NCBI GenBank assembly: GCA_900754745.1
Contig: CAAEEB010000043.1
Coordinates: forward strand, 1-64,000
Source of the DNA: an uncultured Collinsella sp.
Lineage (GTDB): Bacteria > Actinomycetota > Coriobacteriia > Coriobacteriales > Coriobacteriaceae
DNA length: 64,000 nucleotides
Direction: 5' to 3'
The notes under the pieces: model-generated
The model's database searches: none
Told to the model about the DNA's origin: nothing
The model's input: only the letters and a program-made list of their open reading frames with translations
Translations under genes and position numbers: made by a program
Part shown: positions 36,345-45,089 of the stretch, one piece after another
Numbering within the stretch: position 1 is the first letter of the stretch
How the letters are laid out: the number at the start of each line of letters is the position of its first letter

Positions 36345-36713
36345 CTACTTGAACTGTTCGCGGTATGCCTTGCATACCTCATCGACCGGGCCGTCCATAC
36401 GAAGGTCGCCCTTCTCAATCCAAACGCACGCTGGCAGATGCGCTCAACCTGCTCCATGGAATGCGACACGAGCAAAAATGTCACGTCACCGCTCTGGATA
36501 AAGTACTGAATACGGGCCTCGCACTTTTGCTGGAAGAACACGTCGCCGACGGAAAGCATCTCATCGACGATCAGGATATCGGGCTCTTAGCGAGCTTAAT
36601 AAAACATTCTTTGAGGCGGTCAGCGAGTCAGACGCCATGTTAAAGATCATGGTGGTGGCGTCGACCTCGACAGCCAGAGGCTGCTCGTTGTAATCAACAA
36701 CAGATTCAGTCAT
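36345..36713 (-). pseudogene. Internally deleted and frameshifted tagH-like ABC ATPase
   Basis: It starts MTESVVDYNEQPLAVEVDAT, parallel to the N-terminus of the intact ATPase at 42023-42778 (VDDVTMVFNMASEQLNSLKE there, MIFNMASDSLTASKN here). It then jumps directly to PDILIVDEMLSVGDVFFQQK, so Walker A and the signature motif are deleted. A further one-base loss after ERICQRA shifts the frame; the true end VWIEKGDLRMDGPVDEVCKA is still readable in the other frame. It is therefore a dead duplicate of an exporter ATPase. Confidence 0.9.
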
Positions 36714-36725
36714 CACAGCATTCCT

Positions 36726-36767
36726 TTAGATGTAGAAGATGAATTTGCGCTCGGACTTGTGGAAGAC
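36726..36767 (-). pseudogene. C-terminal tail of a lost tagG-like permease
   Basis: Thirteen codons and a stop read VFHKSERKFIFYI, parallel to the end of the intact permease at 42788 (VFKKTEHKFILYV). The position just upstream of the broken tagH copy reproduces the tagG-tagH order, so a second exporter locus once stood here. Confidence 0.8.
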
Positions 36768-36835
36768 GGCTGCATCTCAGGACGCCAGGGCCAAACGGCT
36801 ATACTTTCTACGATTGAATATCAAAGGAGCATTGA

Positions 36836-37798
36836 GTGAATTCTGAATCTATTGCCGTCATTATCCCCTGCTACAACGAAGCCCTCACAATCGGCAAAGT
36901 CATTGACGACTTCCACCGCGAGCTTCCGCAGGCAACGGTCTATGTATACGATAACAACTCGTCAGACGATACCTCGCGCATCGCAACGGAACACGGCGCC
37001 ACAGTGCGCTTTGAGCCCCGACAGGGAAAGGGCAATGTCTGCCGTCAGATGTTCCGCGATATCGACGCCGATTGCTACCTCATGGTCGACGGCGACGACA
37101 CCTACCCCGCCGAAGCGGCAAAAGCCCTCTGCGAGCCCATTCTTAATGGTACAGCCGATATGACCGTCGGCGATCGCCTGTCCAACGGCACCTACGCCGA
37201 GGAAAACAAGCGCGCCTTCCACGGCTTTGGCAACAATCTGGTTCGTGCCATGATCAAATGGATTTACGGATACAGCTTCGATGACGTCATGACGGGCTAT
37301 CGCGCCATGAGCCGCCCCTTTGTCAAAACGTTCCCCGTGCTTTCCGAGGGCTTTCAGATCGAAACCGAGCTCTCCATCCATGCCGTCGACCACCGCTGGC
37401 GCATCAAGGATGTGCCTATTGAGTACCGCGATCGCCCCGAAGGATCCGAATCTAAGCTTAATACCGTCAGCGACGGCATTAAGGTCGTCGCCATGATTGG
37501 CACGCTGTTCAAGGACTACCGCCCGCTCAAATTCTTCAGCCTCGTTGCGCTCCTGTTTGCAATAATCGGTCTTGCCCTGGGCATTCCCATCATTGTCGAG
37601 TATTTCCAGACCGGTCTTGTTCCGCACTTCCCAACCGCCCTGCTCGCCGCATCGTTCATGTTCCTGTGCGGCCTAAGCCTCGCGACTGGTTTTATCCTCG
37701 ACTCCGTGGCAAAGGTCGAAAAAAAGCAATGGGAAGTCAACGTGTATAGCAAATACACCTTCGGTGACTATCGCAACGACAACACGAACGCGAGGTAA
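36836..37798 (+). CDS. GT2 glycosyltransferase of the polyprenyl-phosphate type with membrane tail
   Basis: The 320-residue protein starts at GTG after AAAGGAGC and reads ESIAVIIPCYNEALTIGKVI, with catalytic acidic motifs YDNNSSDDT and LMVDGDDTYPAEAA (DxD-like) and QIETELSIHAVDHRW. Two C-terminal membrane segments follow (FFSLVALLFAIIGLALGIPI and LAASFMFLCGLSLATGFILD). This matches DPM1/GtrB-like enzymes that transfer a sugar to polyprenyl phosphate. It is the only intact gene between two stretches of broken genes and the only plus-strand gene in that stretch. Confidence 0.88.
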   Translation: MNSESIAVIIPCYNEALTIGKVIDDFHRELPQATVYVYDNNSSDDTSRIATEHGATVRFEPRQGKGNVCRQMFRDIDADCYLMVDGDDTYPAEAAKALCEPILNGTADMTVGDRLSNGTYAEENKRAFHGFGNNLVRAMIKWIYGYSFDDVMTGYRAMSRPFVKTFPVLSEGFQIETELSIHAVDHRWRIKDVPIEYRDRPEGSESKLNTVSDGIKVVAMIGTLFKDYRPLKFFSLVALLFAIIGLALGIPIIVEYFQTGLVPHFPTALLAASFMFLCGLSLATGFILDSVAKVEKKQWEVNVYSKYTFGDYRNDNTNAR

Positions 37799-37804
37799 AC
37801 CGCC

Positions 37805-37846
37805 ATGCCGCTCATTTCCATCGTCGTGCCGTGCTACAACGAGTAG
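37805..37846 (+). pseudogene. N-terminal stub of a GT2 glycosyltransferase
   Basis: Fourteen codons, ATG to TAG: MPLISIVVPCYNE and stop. This is a typical GT2 opening, placed 6 bases after the intact GT2 stop, but the rest of the gene is absent. Confidence 0.75.
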
Positions 37847-37956
37847 GCGCAGACGGCGCTTGGTACGAGCTCGACAACACCGAAAGCCTCTACGCCGCCA
37901 CGATGGACAAGTGGCGCCGCACGCAATACCTGGAGTTCGCCGGGCGCGTCTCATAA
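37843..37956 (+). pseudogene. Unidentified C-terminal gene fragment
   Basis: In another frame directly after the GT2 stub: GADGAWYELDNTESLYAATM, then DKWRRTQYLEFAGRVS and a stop. It resembles the end of an enveloped-glycan or transferase gene, but I cannot name the family. It shows that the stub and this tail were joined by a deletion. Confidence 0.5.
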
Positions 37957-37967
37957 CCAGTACTCCG

Positions 37968-38023
37968 GATGTGACCCAGAATGGCGGAAAGGCAAAGCCG
38001 CAACCGCCATTCTGGGTCACATC
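37968..38023. repeat. Perfect 56-bp palindromic element
   Basis: Arms GATGTGACCCAGAATGGCGG (37968-37987) and its exact inverse (38004-38023) flank a 16-base spacer. The 20/16/20 layout equals that of the element at 264-319, though the arm sequence differs. It interrupts the nucleoside-hydrolase remnant; REP/RAYT-type mobility is the simplest explanation. Confidence 0.8.
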
Positions 38024-38359
38024 GAGGCGGCACATAACGATGTGTAGCCCGCTCGAGACCACAATATGTGCAGCCTCGGGGTCGCCCCATATGTTGAACT
38101 CGGCGTACACGGTCGCGTTTCCGCCAACCGTGGTGCCGCCCATGAGGACGATGCGGTCGATACGATCGGCACGCCCCGAGTACGTACGTGGGAACAGCGT
38201 GATGTTCGTCAAGGGACCGGTTGGAACGAGCGTCATCTTGGTATCGTCGGGCAACCCGGAAATAGAGCGGGCCATCTCCACGATTGCCGGCTCATCGGAC
38301 AGCTTGCGGTCGGTCGCTCCCTCAAGCACGGCCTCGCCCAACCCCGACACACCATGCAC
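38021..38359 (-). pseudogene. Fragment of an inosine/uridine-type nucleoside hydrolase
   Basis: The middle of the family is clear: HGVSGLGEAVLEGATDRKLS, LVPTGPLTNITLFPRT, RIVLMGGTTVGGNATVYAEF and NIWGDPEAAHIVVSSGLHIV. The N-terminal DTDxGxDDA metal site is missing, and the C-terminal third is cut off where the palindrome begins. No function is expected. The flank 38360-38406 shows nothing else. Confidence 0.82.
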
Positions 38360-38406
38360 TCTCCTATCAGTCCGAGTATAGGACGAGCACGCCTCACGGG
38401 GGCAAT

Positions 38407-39642
38407 CTACTTCGTGCGCTCGGAGATCAGGCCTCGAATGAGGTCGACGGTCGCCTCGTAAGAATGCGGGCGGTCGAACTGTGCCGCCGCGAGCTCGCGC
38501 GCCACGCGACCCATGCGCGCGCGACCCGCCTCGTCCTCGACAAGCTCACAGATTACCCTGGCGAGCCCCTCAGCGTCACCCGGCACAACGTTCACGCCAA
38601 AGCCGGCGCGTACGACCTTCTCGCGAAACTCAGCGTTCATGGACGTGTTGATCATGGGACGTCCCGAGGCCAGGTAATCGCCGATCTTGGTGGGCACGCT
38701 CTGGGGCGCGTTCGCCACCAGCGAGTTGACCACCATGTCGGACGCCTTGAGCCAGGCCGCCATGGCGCGGTACGGCATGTAGCCCAAAAGCTCAGCGGGC
38801 GCCCCGGTTCGCCCAACCGCCGCCTCGACGGAGGTACGCTCGGGACCATCGCCAAGAATCTTGAGCCTGAGCTCGGGATGCGCCTTGGCAGCTATCGCCA
38901 CAGCCTCGACAAGCGTCTCCAAGTCGTAGAGCGCCGAGATATTACCCGCGTAGGCAACCCAGACCTCGCCCTCGGGCTTTTCCACGGAACCGGCGTTCTC
39001 AGCTGCGCCCGCGTCAAACTCCTCGAGGTCGTTGCCCACATACACCACGAGCTTGGGGATATCCTCGGCGCGGTCGCGGAAAGGGCGCGCGGCGTACTCG
39101 TCGGACGTACCCACCACGGCGTCCGCCAACGCGTACGCGCGGCGAGCTTGGCGCTCGAACGGAGCGAACGCTATGTCGGACAGCACCGGAACGTCGAGCG
39201 CGATACGGAAAGCCTCGGGCCACAGGTCGTTCACGTCGACCACGAAGGGGATGCCGTAGCGTTTCGCAGACCGTCCCGCGGCGAGCGTCACATCGTTGGG
39301 CGGAATCTGGCAGTAGATGAGGTCGTAGTCGTGGTCCGCATCGAAGTACGCCGTCACGTGCTTGGCCATCACATGGTGCGCCCAGATACGCTGGGGGCAC
39401 ATGTTGGCGGGATAGCTCGGCTCGGCGATGAACTTCACGTTGAACGCGTGCATGCTCGTGTCGAACGTCGCCAAATCACGCTGGCGCTTCTCCCAGTGCT
39501 GGAAACCGCTCGTGATGAAGTCGACATCGAAGCCACGCTCCACGAGAAGCGTCGCGAGAAACGTGTAGCGCGTGGCGCCCTTGACCTCGTGGCCAAGCTT
39601 GGCATCAGCGCTGAATATGGCTATGCGCGGTTTGCGGCTCAT
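38407..39642 (-). CDS. GT4 glycosyltransferase
   Basis: The 411-residue protein opens KPRIAIFSADAKLGHEVKGA and has the two-Rossmann GT-B pattern: VVDVNDLWPEAFRIA in the first half, WVAYAGNISALYDLETLVEA and KILGDGPERTSVEAAVG in the donor half, and SVPTKIGDYLASGRPMINTS at the E/D-x7-E position. This resembles WbuB-type fucosaminyl or related transferases. It is the last gene of the minus-strand run tagG-tagH-GT2-GT2-GT4. The acceptor and sugar are unknown. Confidence 0.88.
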   Translation of the reverse strand: MSRKPRIAIFSADAKLGHEVKGATRYTFLATLLVERGFDVDFITSGFQHWEKRQRDLATFDTSMHAFNVKFIAEPSYPANMCPQRIWAHHVMAKHVTAYFDADHDYDLIYCQIPPNDVTLAAGRSAKRYGIPFVVDVNDLWPEAFRIALDVPVLSDIAFAPFERQARRAYALADAVVGTSDEYAARPFRDRAEDIPKLVVYVGNDLEEFDAGAAENAGSVEKPEGEVWVAYAGNISALYDLETLVEAVAIAAKAHPELRLKILGDGPERTSVEAAVGRTGAPAELLGYMPYRAMAAWLKASDMVVNSLVANAPQSVPTKIGDYLASGRPMINTSMNAEFREKVVRAGFGVNVVPGDAEGLARVICELVEDEAGRARMGRVARELAAAQFDRPHSYEATVDLIRGLISERTK

Positions 39643-39663
39643 GAATCATCCCTTGGTAGCATG

Positions 39664-40725
39664 CTAGTGACGGCGCTTGGAGACCAAGCGCTTGATGGAG
39701 TTGTACGAGAAGCTCAAGCGGTTGAGAAGCGTGGCTATACGGTAACGCTGTTCGCCGCGCGCCCACTGGTCTATGCCCGCACGCCTCAGCTCGCGTCGGA
39801 ATGCCTTGGCGCGCGCACGCCCACGACTGCGGTCCTCATCGAACAGCAACGCGATGTTGTAGTGCGTGTCCACGATAAGGTGGACCTTCTCGCGCACGTA
39901 GCAGACAGACTCATTCGAAAGCTTCTCCCCGCTCGCGGCGCACACCTCGCCATGCTCGCAGCGCTCAAGGTAGTCCAGGAGCTCCATGACCACGCGGTCG
40001 TGATCGTCCCAGCGGCGCACGTAGTTCGCCTGGCTCACGGACTGGTTCTCGTTGCCCACAAGGTACTGGTACACCTCGATATCGAGGTAGCAGATGGTGG
40101 AGGCGGGCACGCTTGCCTTGACCACGTACTCGTAGTCCTCGTAGAAGGTGTGCTCGAGCAGGTGGATGCCGATACTGCGCAGGTAGTCCGTACGCGCGGT
40201 GAGCGTGTGGATCATGATCTGGAACACGGTGTCGCCATTGGTGAGAACGCTGGAGAAGTCGAGCGCACGACCCGTGACAACGCCCTTGGCGAGCGGGAAC
40301 GGACGCTCCTCGCCAGAAGTCATGTCAATCTCGCGCTTCTTGTCTACCACAAGGTCGCAATCGAGGTCGGCAAGACGCTCGAGTAGCTCGGCCATACCGT
40401 CCGTGTTCACCCAGTCGTCGCCGTCCACCACGCGGAAATAGCGCCCGCGCGCCTCGGCCAGGCCGGCGTTCACGGCCGAGCCGTGGCCTCCGTTCTTCTT
40501 GGAGATGACGCGGATCACGCCATGGCTGCGCGCGGCGAACTCCTCCGCAAGCGCACGGGTGCCGTCGGTAGAGCCATCGTCCACCACGACGACCTCGAGC
40601 TTGCCCACGAATCGCGGGTCGAGGTAGGACTCAAGACCTCGCGCGAGGTAGCTCTCGACGTTATAAGCAGGGACAGCGACGGTAAGCTGCAGCGCGCTTC
40701 CGCCCCGACTCTCAACAGCACTCAT
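39664..40725 (-). CDS. GT2 glycosyltransferase
   Basis: The 353-residue protein reads LQLTVAVPAYNVESYLARGL, with VVVVDDGSTDGTRALAEEFA, NGGHGSAVNAGLAEARG and the DxD motif YFRVVDGDDWVNTDGMAELL. A conserved ED pair (HTFYEDYEYVVKA) marks the acceptor site. A C-terminal basic helix (YNSIKRLVSKRRH) may bind the membrane. It lies 39 bases after the upstream GT2 and 21 before the GT4. The start ATG follows GGGAGGGGTG. Confidence 0.88.
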   Translation of the reverse strand: MSAVESRGGSALQLTVAVPAYNVESYLARGLESYLDPRFVGKLEVVVVDDGSTDGTRALAEEFAARSHGVIRVISKKNGGHGSAVNAGLAEARGRYFRVVDGDDWVNTDGMAELLERLADLDCDLVVDKKREIDMTSGEERPFPLAKGVVTGRALDFSSVLTNGDTVFQIMIHTLTARTDYLRSIGIHLLEHTFYEDYEYVVKASVPASTICYLDIEVYQYLVGNENQSVSQANYVRRWDDHDRVVMELLDYLERCEHGEVCAASGEKLSNESVCYVREKVHLIVDTHYNIALLFDEDRSRGRARAKAFRRELRRAGIDQWARGEQRYRIATLLNRLSFSYNSIKRLVSKRRH

Positions 40726-40764
40726 GCATACACCCCTCCCGCGGCTGACAGACCGCGCGGCATC

Positions 40765-42021
40765 CTATCCAACCGTCTTCGCGCACGCGTATGCGCGCGA
40801 AGACCTTCCCCGCACCACATGCACGCAGCGACCCGCGGCGAGCATGAGGTGCGGATTGCCCCTGGCGAGCAGGGCATGGAGTGCGCGCGAGACGCATCCC
40901 GACCTCGCCGGAGCCTCGACGATGAGTTCACGATACAGAGGGTCTGCCGTGAGCTCGGCGCAAAACGCACGGCGGGCCGCCACGTCCATGCCCGCCCGCT
41001 CGTCGAACGTGCGCTCGATGGCGCTCAGCACGTACCGCGCAAACCTAAAGCCCAAGCGTGAACGAGCGTCGGTACTGTCCAGGCCCCAACCGCGCAGCAG
41101 CTCGAACAACTCCGCCACGCGCCTGCGGTGCACCTCGTAATAGCACGGCACGAATTTGTTCGTAAGGTTTACATTCTCGCGTTTCTGATAGCGATAAAGC
41201 GGACGACATATCACGGCGGCCGAACCCACACGACGCGCAACCTCGATATTGAAGCAGACGTCCTCGATGAGCGGTACATCCTCGAACGAGAGGCCATCGA
41301 GCACCTCTCGGCGGTAGACCTTGTTCCAAGCGTACCCGAAGAGCGTTAGCTCCTCGAGGTCGAGAATGCTCGAGCGGTATTCATCGCGATCCAGCAGAAA
41401 CGCGCTTCGCGCCGCGGCAAGCTCGATAGCCGCAGGAGAATCCGCTGCAACGACGTGACACGTGGGGGCATCGAGGTCATCCGTGCTGAAGACTGCGCCG
41501 TCCAGCGCCGGCACAAGCTCTCGCGTACCCGTAACGGCCCCGTTGTCAGCGCGGTATTCCTCGCGACAACCAAACACGACGACATCGCACAGGGTATTCG
41601 GGCGAAGCGGAAAGCTCGCAGGACCGACGACGCCTCCCATAGGAACACCAGCACCCATGGCTATGGCCGCGCGACACTCCTCGAGAAGCTCGGGGTCGTA
41701 CGTGTCATCTGGGTCGGGCATCCATACGTAGAAGCCGCATGCCGCCGCGATGCCGGTATTGCGCGCGCCGGACAGGCCTTGGTTCTCCTTGTGGCGCACA
41801 AGACGAATACGCGCGTCTTGTGCAGCGGCCGCCTCCACGATCCTAGCCACGTTATCGGGAGAGGCGTCGTCAACGCAGATGAGCTCCCAGTCCGCACACG
41901 TTTGAGCACGGACGCACGCTATGGCATCGGGCAGGTAGGCCGCCACGCCATAGCAGGGCATGATGATGGAAAAGAAGGGGCGGCGCTCGCTCGCGGCCGC
42001 CTCGTCGCACGCACCGGACAT
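40765..42021 (-). CDS. GT2 glycosyltransferase
   Basis: The 418-residue protein opens FFSIIMPCYGVAAYLPDAIA, with CVDDASPDNVARIVEAAA and the donor motif YVWMPDPDDTYDPELLEECR, then ED in PLIEDVCFNIEVARRVGSAA. An insertion of about 100 residues between the DD motif and YAWNKVYRREVLDG is longer than usual. It starts 1 base after tagH ends, so it is co-transcribed with the exporter. Confidence 0.88.
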   Translation of the reverse strand: MSGACDEAAASERRPFFSIIMPCYGVAAYLPDAIACVRAQTCADWELICVDDASPDNVARIVEAAAAQDARIRLVRHKENQGLSGARNTGIAAACGFYVWMPDPDDTYDPELLEECRAAIAMGAGVPMGGVVGPASFPLRPNTLCDVVVFGCREEYRADNGAVTGTRELVPALDGAVFSTDDLDAPTCHVVAADSPAAIELAAARSAFLLDRDEYRSSILDLEELTLFGYAWNKVYRREVLDGLSFEDVPLIEDVCFNIEVARRVGSAAVICRPLYRYQKRENVNLTNKFVPCYYEVHRRRVAELFELLRGWGLDSTDARSRLGFRFARYVLSAIERTFDERAGMDVAARRAFCAELTADPLYRELIVEAPARSGCVSRALHALLARGNPHLMLAAGRCVHVVRGRSSRAYACAKTVG

Positions 42022-42022
42022 G

Positions 42023-42778
42023 CTAGTCGAACTGCGCCTTGTAAGCCGCGCAGACCTCGTCCACCGGACCGATCATGCGCTCGTGGCCCTTCTCGATCCA
42101 CACCGCGGAGGTGCAGATGCGCTCCACCTGCTCGATGGAATGGCTCACGAACAACACGGTCACGTTGCCGGAATCTATGAAGCTCTGGATGCGGCGCTCG
42201 CACTTCTGCTGGAAAAACACGTCGCCCACGGAGAGCGTCTCATCGACGATGAGGATGTCGGGCTCCACCACGGTGGCGATGGCGAACGCGATACGCGCCA
42301 CCATACCCGAGGAGTAGTTCTTCATGGGCATGTCGAGGAAGTCGCGCAGCTCGGCGAAGTCCACGATCTGGTCGAGGTGCTCCTCCATGAACTGCTTGGA
42401 GTAACCCAGGAGGGCGCCGTTGAGAAAAATGTTCTCGCGCGCGGTGAGCTCGAGGTCGAAGCCGGCGCCCAGCTCGATGAGCGGCGCGATGTTACCGCGC
42501 ACGGTCACGGAACCATGCGTGGGCTCGAGCACGCCGGCGATGATCTTGAGCATGGTGGACTTACCTGAACCGTTGGTTCCCACCAGGCCGATGACCTCGC
42601 CCTTCTTAACCTTGAAGCTCACGTGCTCCAGAGCATGGAACTCCTTGAAGAACAACTCGTGGCGCATGAGCTTAATGAAATACTCCTTGAGGGAGTTGAG
42701 CTGCTCGCTGGCCATGTTGAAAACCATCGTGACGTCGTCGACCTCGATGGCGTACTCGGTGTTGGTAGCGTCTGCCAT
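42023..42778 (-). CDS. tagH: ABC polysaccharide/teichoic-acid exporter, ATPase
   Basis: The 251-residue protein has Walker A GLVGTNGSGKSTMLKI (about residues 60-75), signature NYSSGMVARIAFAIA and Walker B EPDILIVDETLSVGD, plus the family marker VFFQQKCERRIQSFID. It energises export of an undecaprenyl-linked polymer across the membrane with the permease at 42788. There is no extended C-terminal carbohydrate-binding domain, so it resembles TagH/RfbE of the short type. A dead paralogue is at 36345-36713. Confidence 0.93.
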   Translation of the reverse strand: MADATNTEYAIEVDDVTMVFNMASEQLNSLKEYFIKLMRHELFFKEFHALEHVSFKVKKGEVIGLVGTNGSGKSTMLKIIAGVLEPTHGSVTVRGNIAPLIELGAGFDLELTARENIFLNGALLGYSKQFMEEHLDQIVDFAELRDFLDMPMKNYSSGMVARIAFAIATVVEPDILIVDETLSVGDVFFQQKCERRIQSFIDSGNVTVLFVSHSIEQVERICTSAVWIEKGHERMIGPVDEVCAAYKAQFD

Positions 42779-42787
42779 GGTTCCGCC

Positions 42788-43600
42788 TTAGACGTAGAGG
42801 ATGAACTTGTGCTCGGTCTTCTTGAACACGAAGATACCGATGATGAGTGCGATGATGGCCCACGCGATGCACATGAGGAGCACCGTGGGCGTTGGGTTCT
42901 GCTGCCACAGGAAGATGTCACGCATGAACTCGAGATAGTTGTACATGGGGTTTATCTTCACCAGCATGATGATCCAGTGCGGGGCGCCCTTGTCGATAAG
43001 CAGGGAGAGGTCCCAAAAGATGGGCGTGAGGTAGGTCCACGCGATGATGACGACGCCCCACAGGTGGATAATGTCGCGGAAGAAGACGGAGAGCGCGCCA
43101 ATGGCCATGCCCACGCCAATGCAAAAGAGCATCAGCAAGAACAGGCACAGGGGCAGCCAGATGAAGTGCCACGTGGGCATAACCTGGAAGAACAGCATGA
43201 CGATGGCCACGGCGATGAGCGAGAAAGCGAAGTTCACGAGCGCGAACAAGACCTTCTGCACCGGGAAGATGTACCGGTTGACCTTGACCTTCTTGAGCAG
43301 AGGCGCGGCGTTGATGATGCTCGTGAGCGCCGCGTTGGTGGAGTCACTCATGAGCGAGAACGTCACGTTGCCCACGATGAGGTAGAGCGGGAAGTTGGGG
43401 ACGTTGCTGCCAAACATGTAAGAGAACACGATGGACATGACGATCATCATGAGCAACGGGTTGAGAACGCTCCACAACACGCCGAGGAAACTACGGCGGT
43501 ACTTGAGCTTGAAGTCCTTGGTGACGAGCTGCTCGAGGATGAGCAGGTCCTTCTTATACGGACGCGGGGCCTTTTCGGTTGCGAGAGTCTGTGAGGACAC
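42788..43600 (-). CDS. tagG: ABC polysaccharide/teichoic-acid exporter, permease
   Basis: The 270-residue protein is an ABC-2 permease. It begins with a cytosolic amphipathic segment (DLLILEQLVTKDFKLKYRRS), then FLGVLWSVLNPLLMMIVMSI and five further membrane segments (for example FALVNFAFSLIAVAIVMLFF and IIALIIGIFVFKKTEHKFIL). TagG/RfbA family members export teichoic acids or O-antigen-like glycans. It is the first gene of the run, 9 bases before tagH. An extended -10 (TGTTATCAT) lies upstream at 43661-43669. Confidence 0.92.
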   Translation of the reverse strand: MSSQTLATEKAPRPYKKDLLILEQLVTKDFKLKYRRSFLGVLWSVLNPLLMMIVMSIVFSYMFGSNVPNFPLYLIVGNVTFSLMSDSTNAALTSIINAAPLLKKVKVNRYIFPVQKVLFALVNFAFSLIAVAIVMLFFQVMPTWHFIWLPLCLFLLMLFCIGVGMAIGALSVFFRDIIHLWGVVIIAWTYLTPIFWDLSLLIDKGAPHWIIMLVKINPMYNYLEFMRDIFLWQQNPTPTVLLMCIAWAIIALIIGIFVFKKTEHKFILYV

Positions 43601-43660
43601 CGACGACGCCTCCCTATTGATTGCACGTTAGCGGCAGATGCCGCCCTTGCCGAACAACGT

Positions 43661-43669
43661 ATGATAACA
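43661..43669 (-). promoter_or_regulatory. Possible extended -10 promoter of the tagGH operon
   Basis: On the minus strand TGTTATCAT, an extended -10 element, lies about 60 bases before the tagG ATG. No good -35 is visible, which extended -10 promoters can tolerate. Confidence 0.35.
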
Positions 43670-43757
43670 CAGGGGCGCTTGCGCGATTTCTTGCCTCGAC
43701 GAGCTGCATACAATCAGGAGAGTCGGGTGCGCGCTCATGAGAACACAAGCAGGACCC

Positions 43758-44894
43758 CTACCCCTTTGCGTTCTCCTTGGCTCGACGGGCGGCGACCGCC
43801 TTGCCGTTCGCAAAACCACCGACCTTGCGCAGCAGGCCGCGAACGCCATTGCTCTTCACGAAGAAGCGCGTCTCGCTCGCGAAGTACTTCACGCGCGGCC
43901 ACACCGGCACGCGTCGGCCAGCTATGCCCATCTGCTCCAGGTAGAAGCGCTTGCGCTTGGGGGAAAGCTTGGGATGCCCCAGCACAATCTCAGTGTCCAT
44001 GCGCGAGAACACACGGCGTGTACCGTCCTTCACGATGGGGTTCTCCCAGCCATCGTCCACGATTCCGCCGTGGATGTAATTGAAGCCGCGCATGTAGTGC
44101 GCCTCGAGGATACCGCGGTCGGTCACGTGCAATCGCTCCAGGATGTCCGTCATGTCGCACCAACGGTCGAACGGCAGGGCGACCGCGCTGTCCTTCTTAT
44201 GGTTGTACGTGGCGCCGGGCAGGTCGCAGCGGTAGTGGTAGAACGCCTCGTCGAACGTCATGATTGCCTTGGCCTGGCAGAACGACTCGATAAGGAACGG
44301 GTTGTCCGCCCACCCGGCACCCGGGTACGGAATGAAGCGAATACTGCGCTCGTTCAGGAAGTCGCGACGGTAGATGGCGCTCCAGATGCTGGGGTGCTGC
44401 TCCACCATGATGGGCAGGTCGGTCAGGGTCACGGGACGTGTGGTGTTGGGCAGGCGGTGCGCCAACACGCACTGCTGCTCGTACTGCGTTGAAGGGTCAT
44501 CCCAGTCGTGCACATCGATCCACGGGCACTTGACGATGTCCACCGGCACATCCACCATGGCTGCGCGCGCAAGCATGCGTTCGTACATGGCCGGGTCGAT
44601 CCAGTCGTCCGGCTCGATGATGGAAACCCACTCGCCGCGGGCCATCTCCAGGCCTCGGTTGCACGTGGCGCCATAGCCCTCGTTGGGCTTGTCGACCACA
44701 ACCACGCGCGGATCGCGTGCCTCGAACTCGCGCAGGATCGCGAGCGAGCCATCCTTAGAGCCATCGTTCAGGCAGATGACCTCGAGCTCGCGGTGCGTCT
44801 GGGAAAGAATGCTTTTCAGGCACTGGGCGAGGTACTTCTCCACGTTGCACACGGGAATGATGACGGAAACGAGCGCGCGAGCGTCGGATTTCAT
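43758..44894 (-). CDS. GT2 glycosyltransferase
   Basis: The 378-residue protein reads ALVSVIIPVCNVEKYLAQCL, with CLNDGSKDGSLAILREFEAR, NEGYGATCNRGLEMARGEWV and SIIEPDDWIDPAMYERMLAR at the DxD position. A Lys/Arg-rich C-terminus (AVAARRAKENAKG) follows. It stands about 160 bases upstream of tagG in the same direction and diverges from the 661-residue GT at 45090. The partner sugar is unknown. Confidence 0.88.
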   Translation of the reverse strand: MKSDARALVSVIIPVCNVEKYLAQCLKSILSQTHRELEVICLNDGSKDGSLAILREFEARDPRVVVVDKPNEGYGATCNRGLEMARGEWVSIIEPDDWIDPAMYERMLARAAMVDVPVDIVKCPWIDVHDWDDPSTQYEQQCVLAHRLPNTTRPVTLTDLPIMVEQHPSIWSAIYRRDFLNERSIRFIPYPGAGWADNPFLIESFCQAKAIMTFDEAFYHYRCDLPGATYNHKKDSAVALPFDRWCDMTDILERLHVTDRGILEAHYMRGFNYIHGGIVDDGWENPIVKDGTRRVFSRMDTEIVLGHPKLSPKRKRFYLEQMGIAGRRVPVWPRVKYFASETRFFVKSNGVRGLLRKVGGFANGKAVAARRAKENAKG

Positions 44895-45089
44895 GCAGAA
44901 CGACCTTTCGGGGACATGGCGGTTGGGCGCACCAAGGAGCGCCGCCGCATTCGTATCTGAACAAGGATACCAAGGAAGCCCAGCGCGCGCTCCCCTTTGC
45001 TATCATTTGACCCGAATCACCAAACCTCTCGTCGCGGGCGCACACCGTAGCCCCGGCGCTTCTAGCACGCTTGCAGATCGGATATTCAC

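Noticed and set aside
37673-38359. 228-codon minus-strand frame taken as one gene
   Set aside because: Only its first part is nucleoside hydrolase; it then runs through a palindrome and antisense to a glycosyltransferase, so it is a chimera of a remnant and chance sequence.
38284-40386. 700-codon open frame opposite two glycosyltransferases
   Set aside because: It spans two genuine genes and the gap between them on the other strand and shows no family motif.
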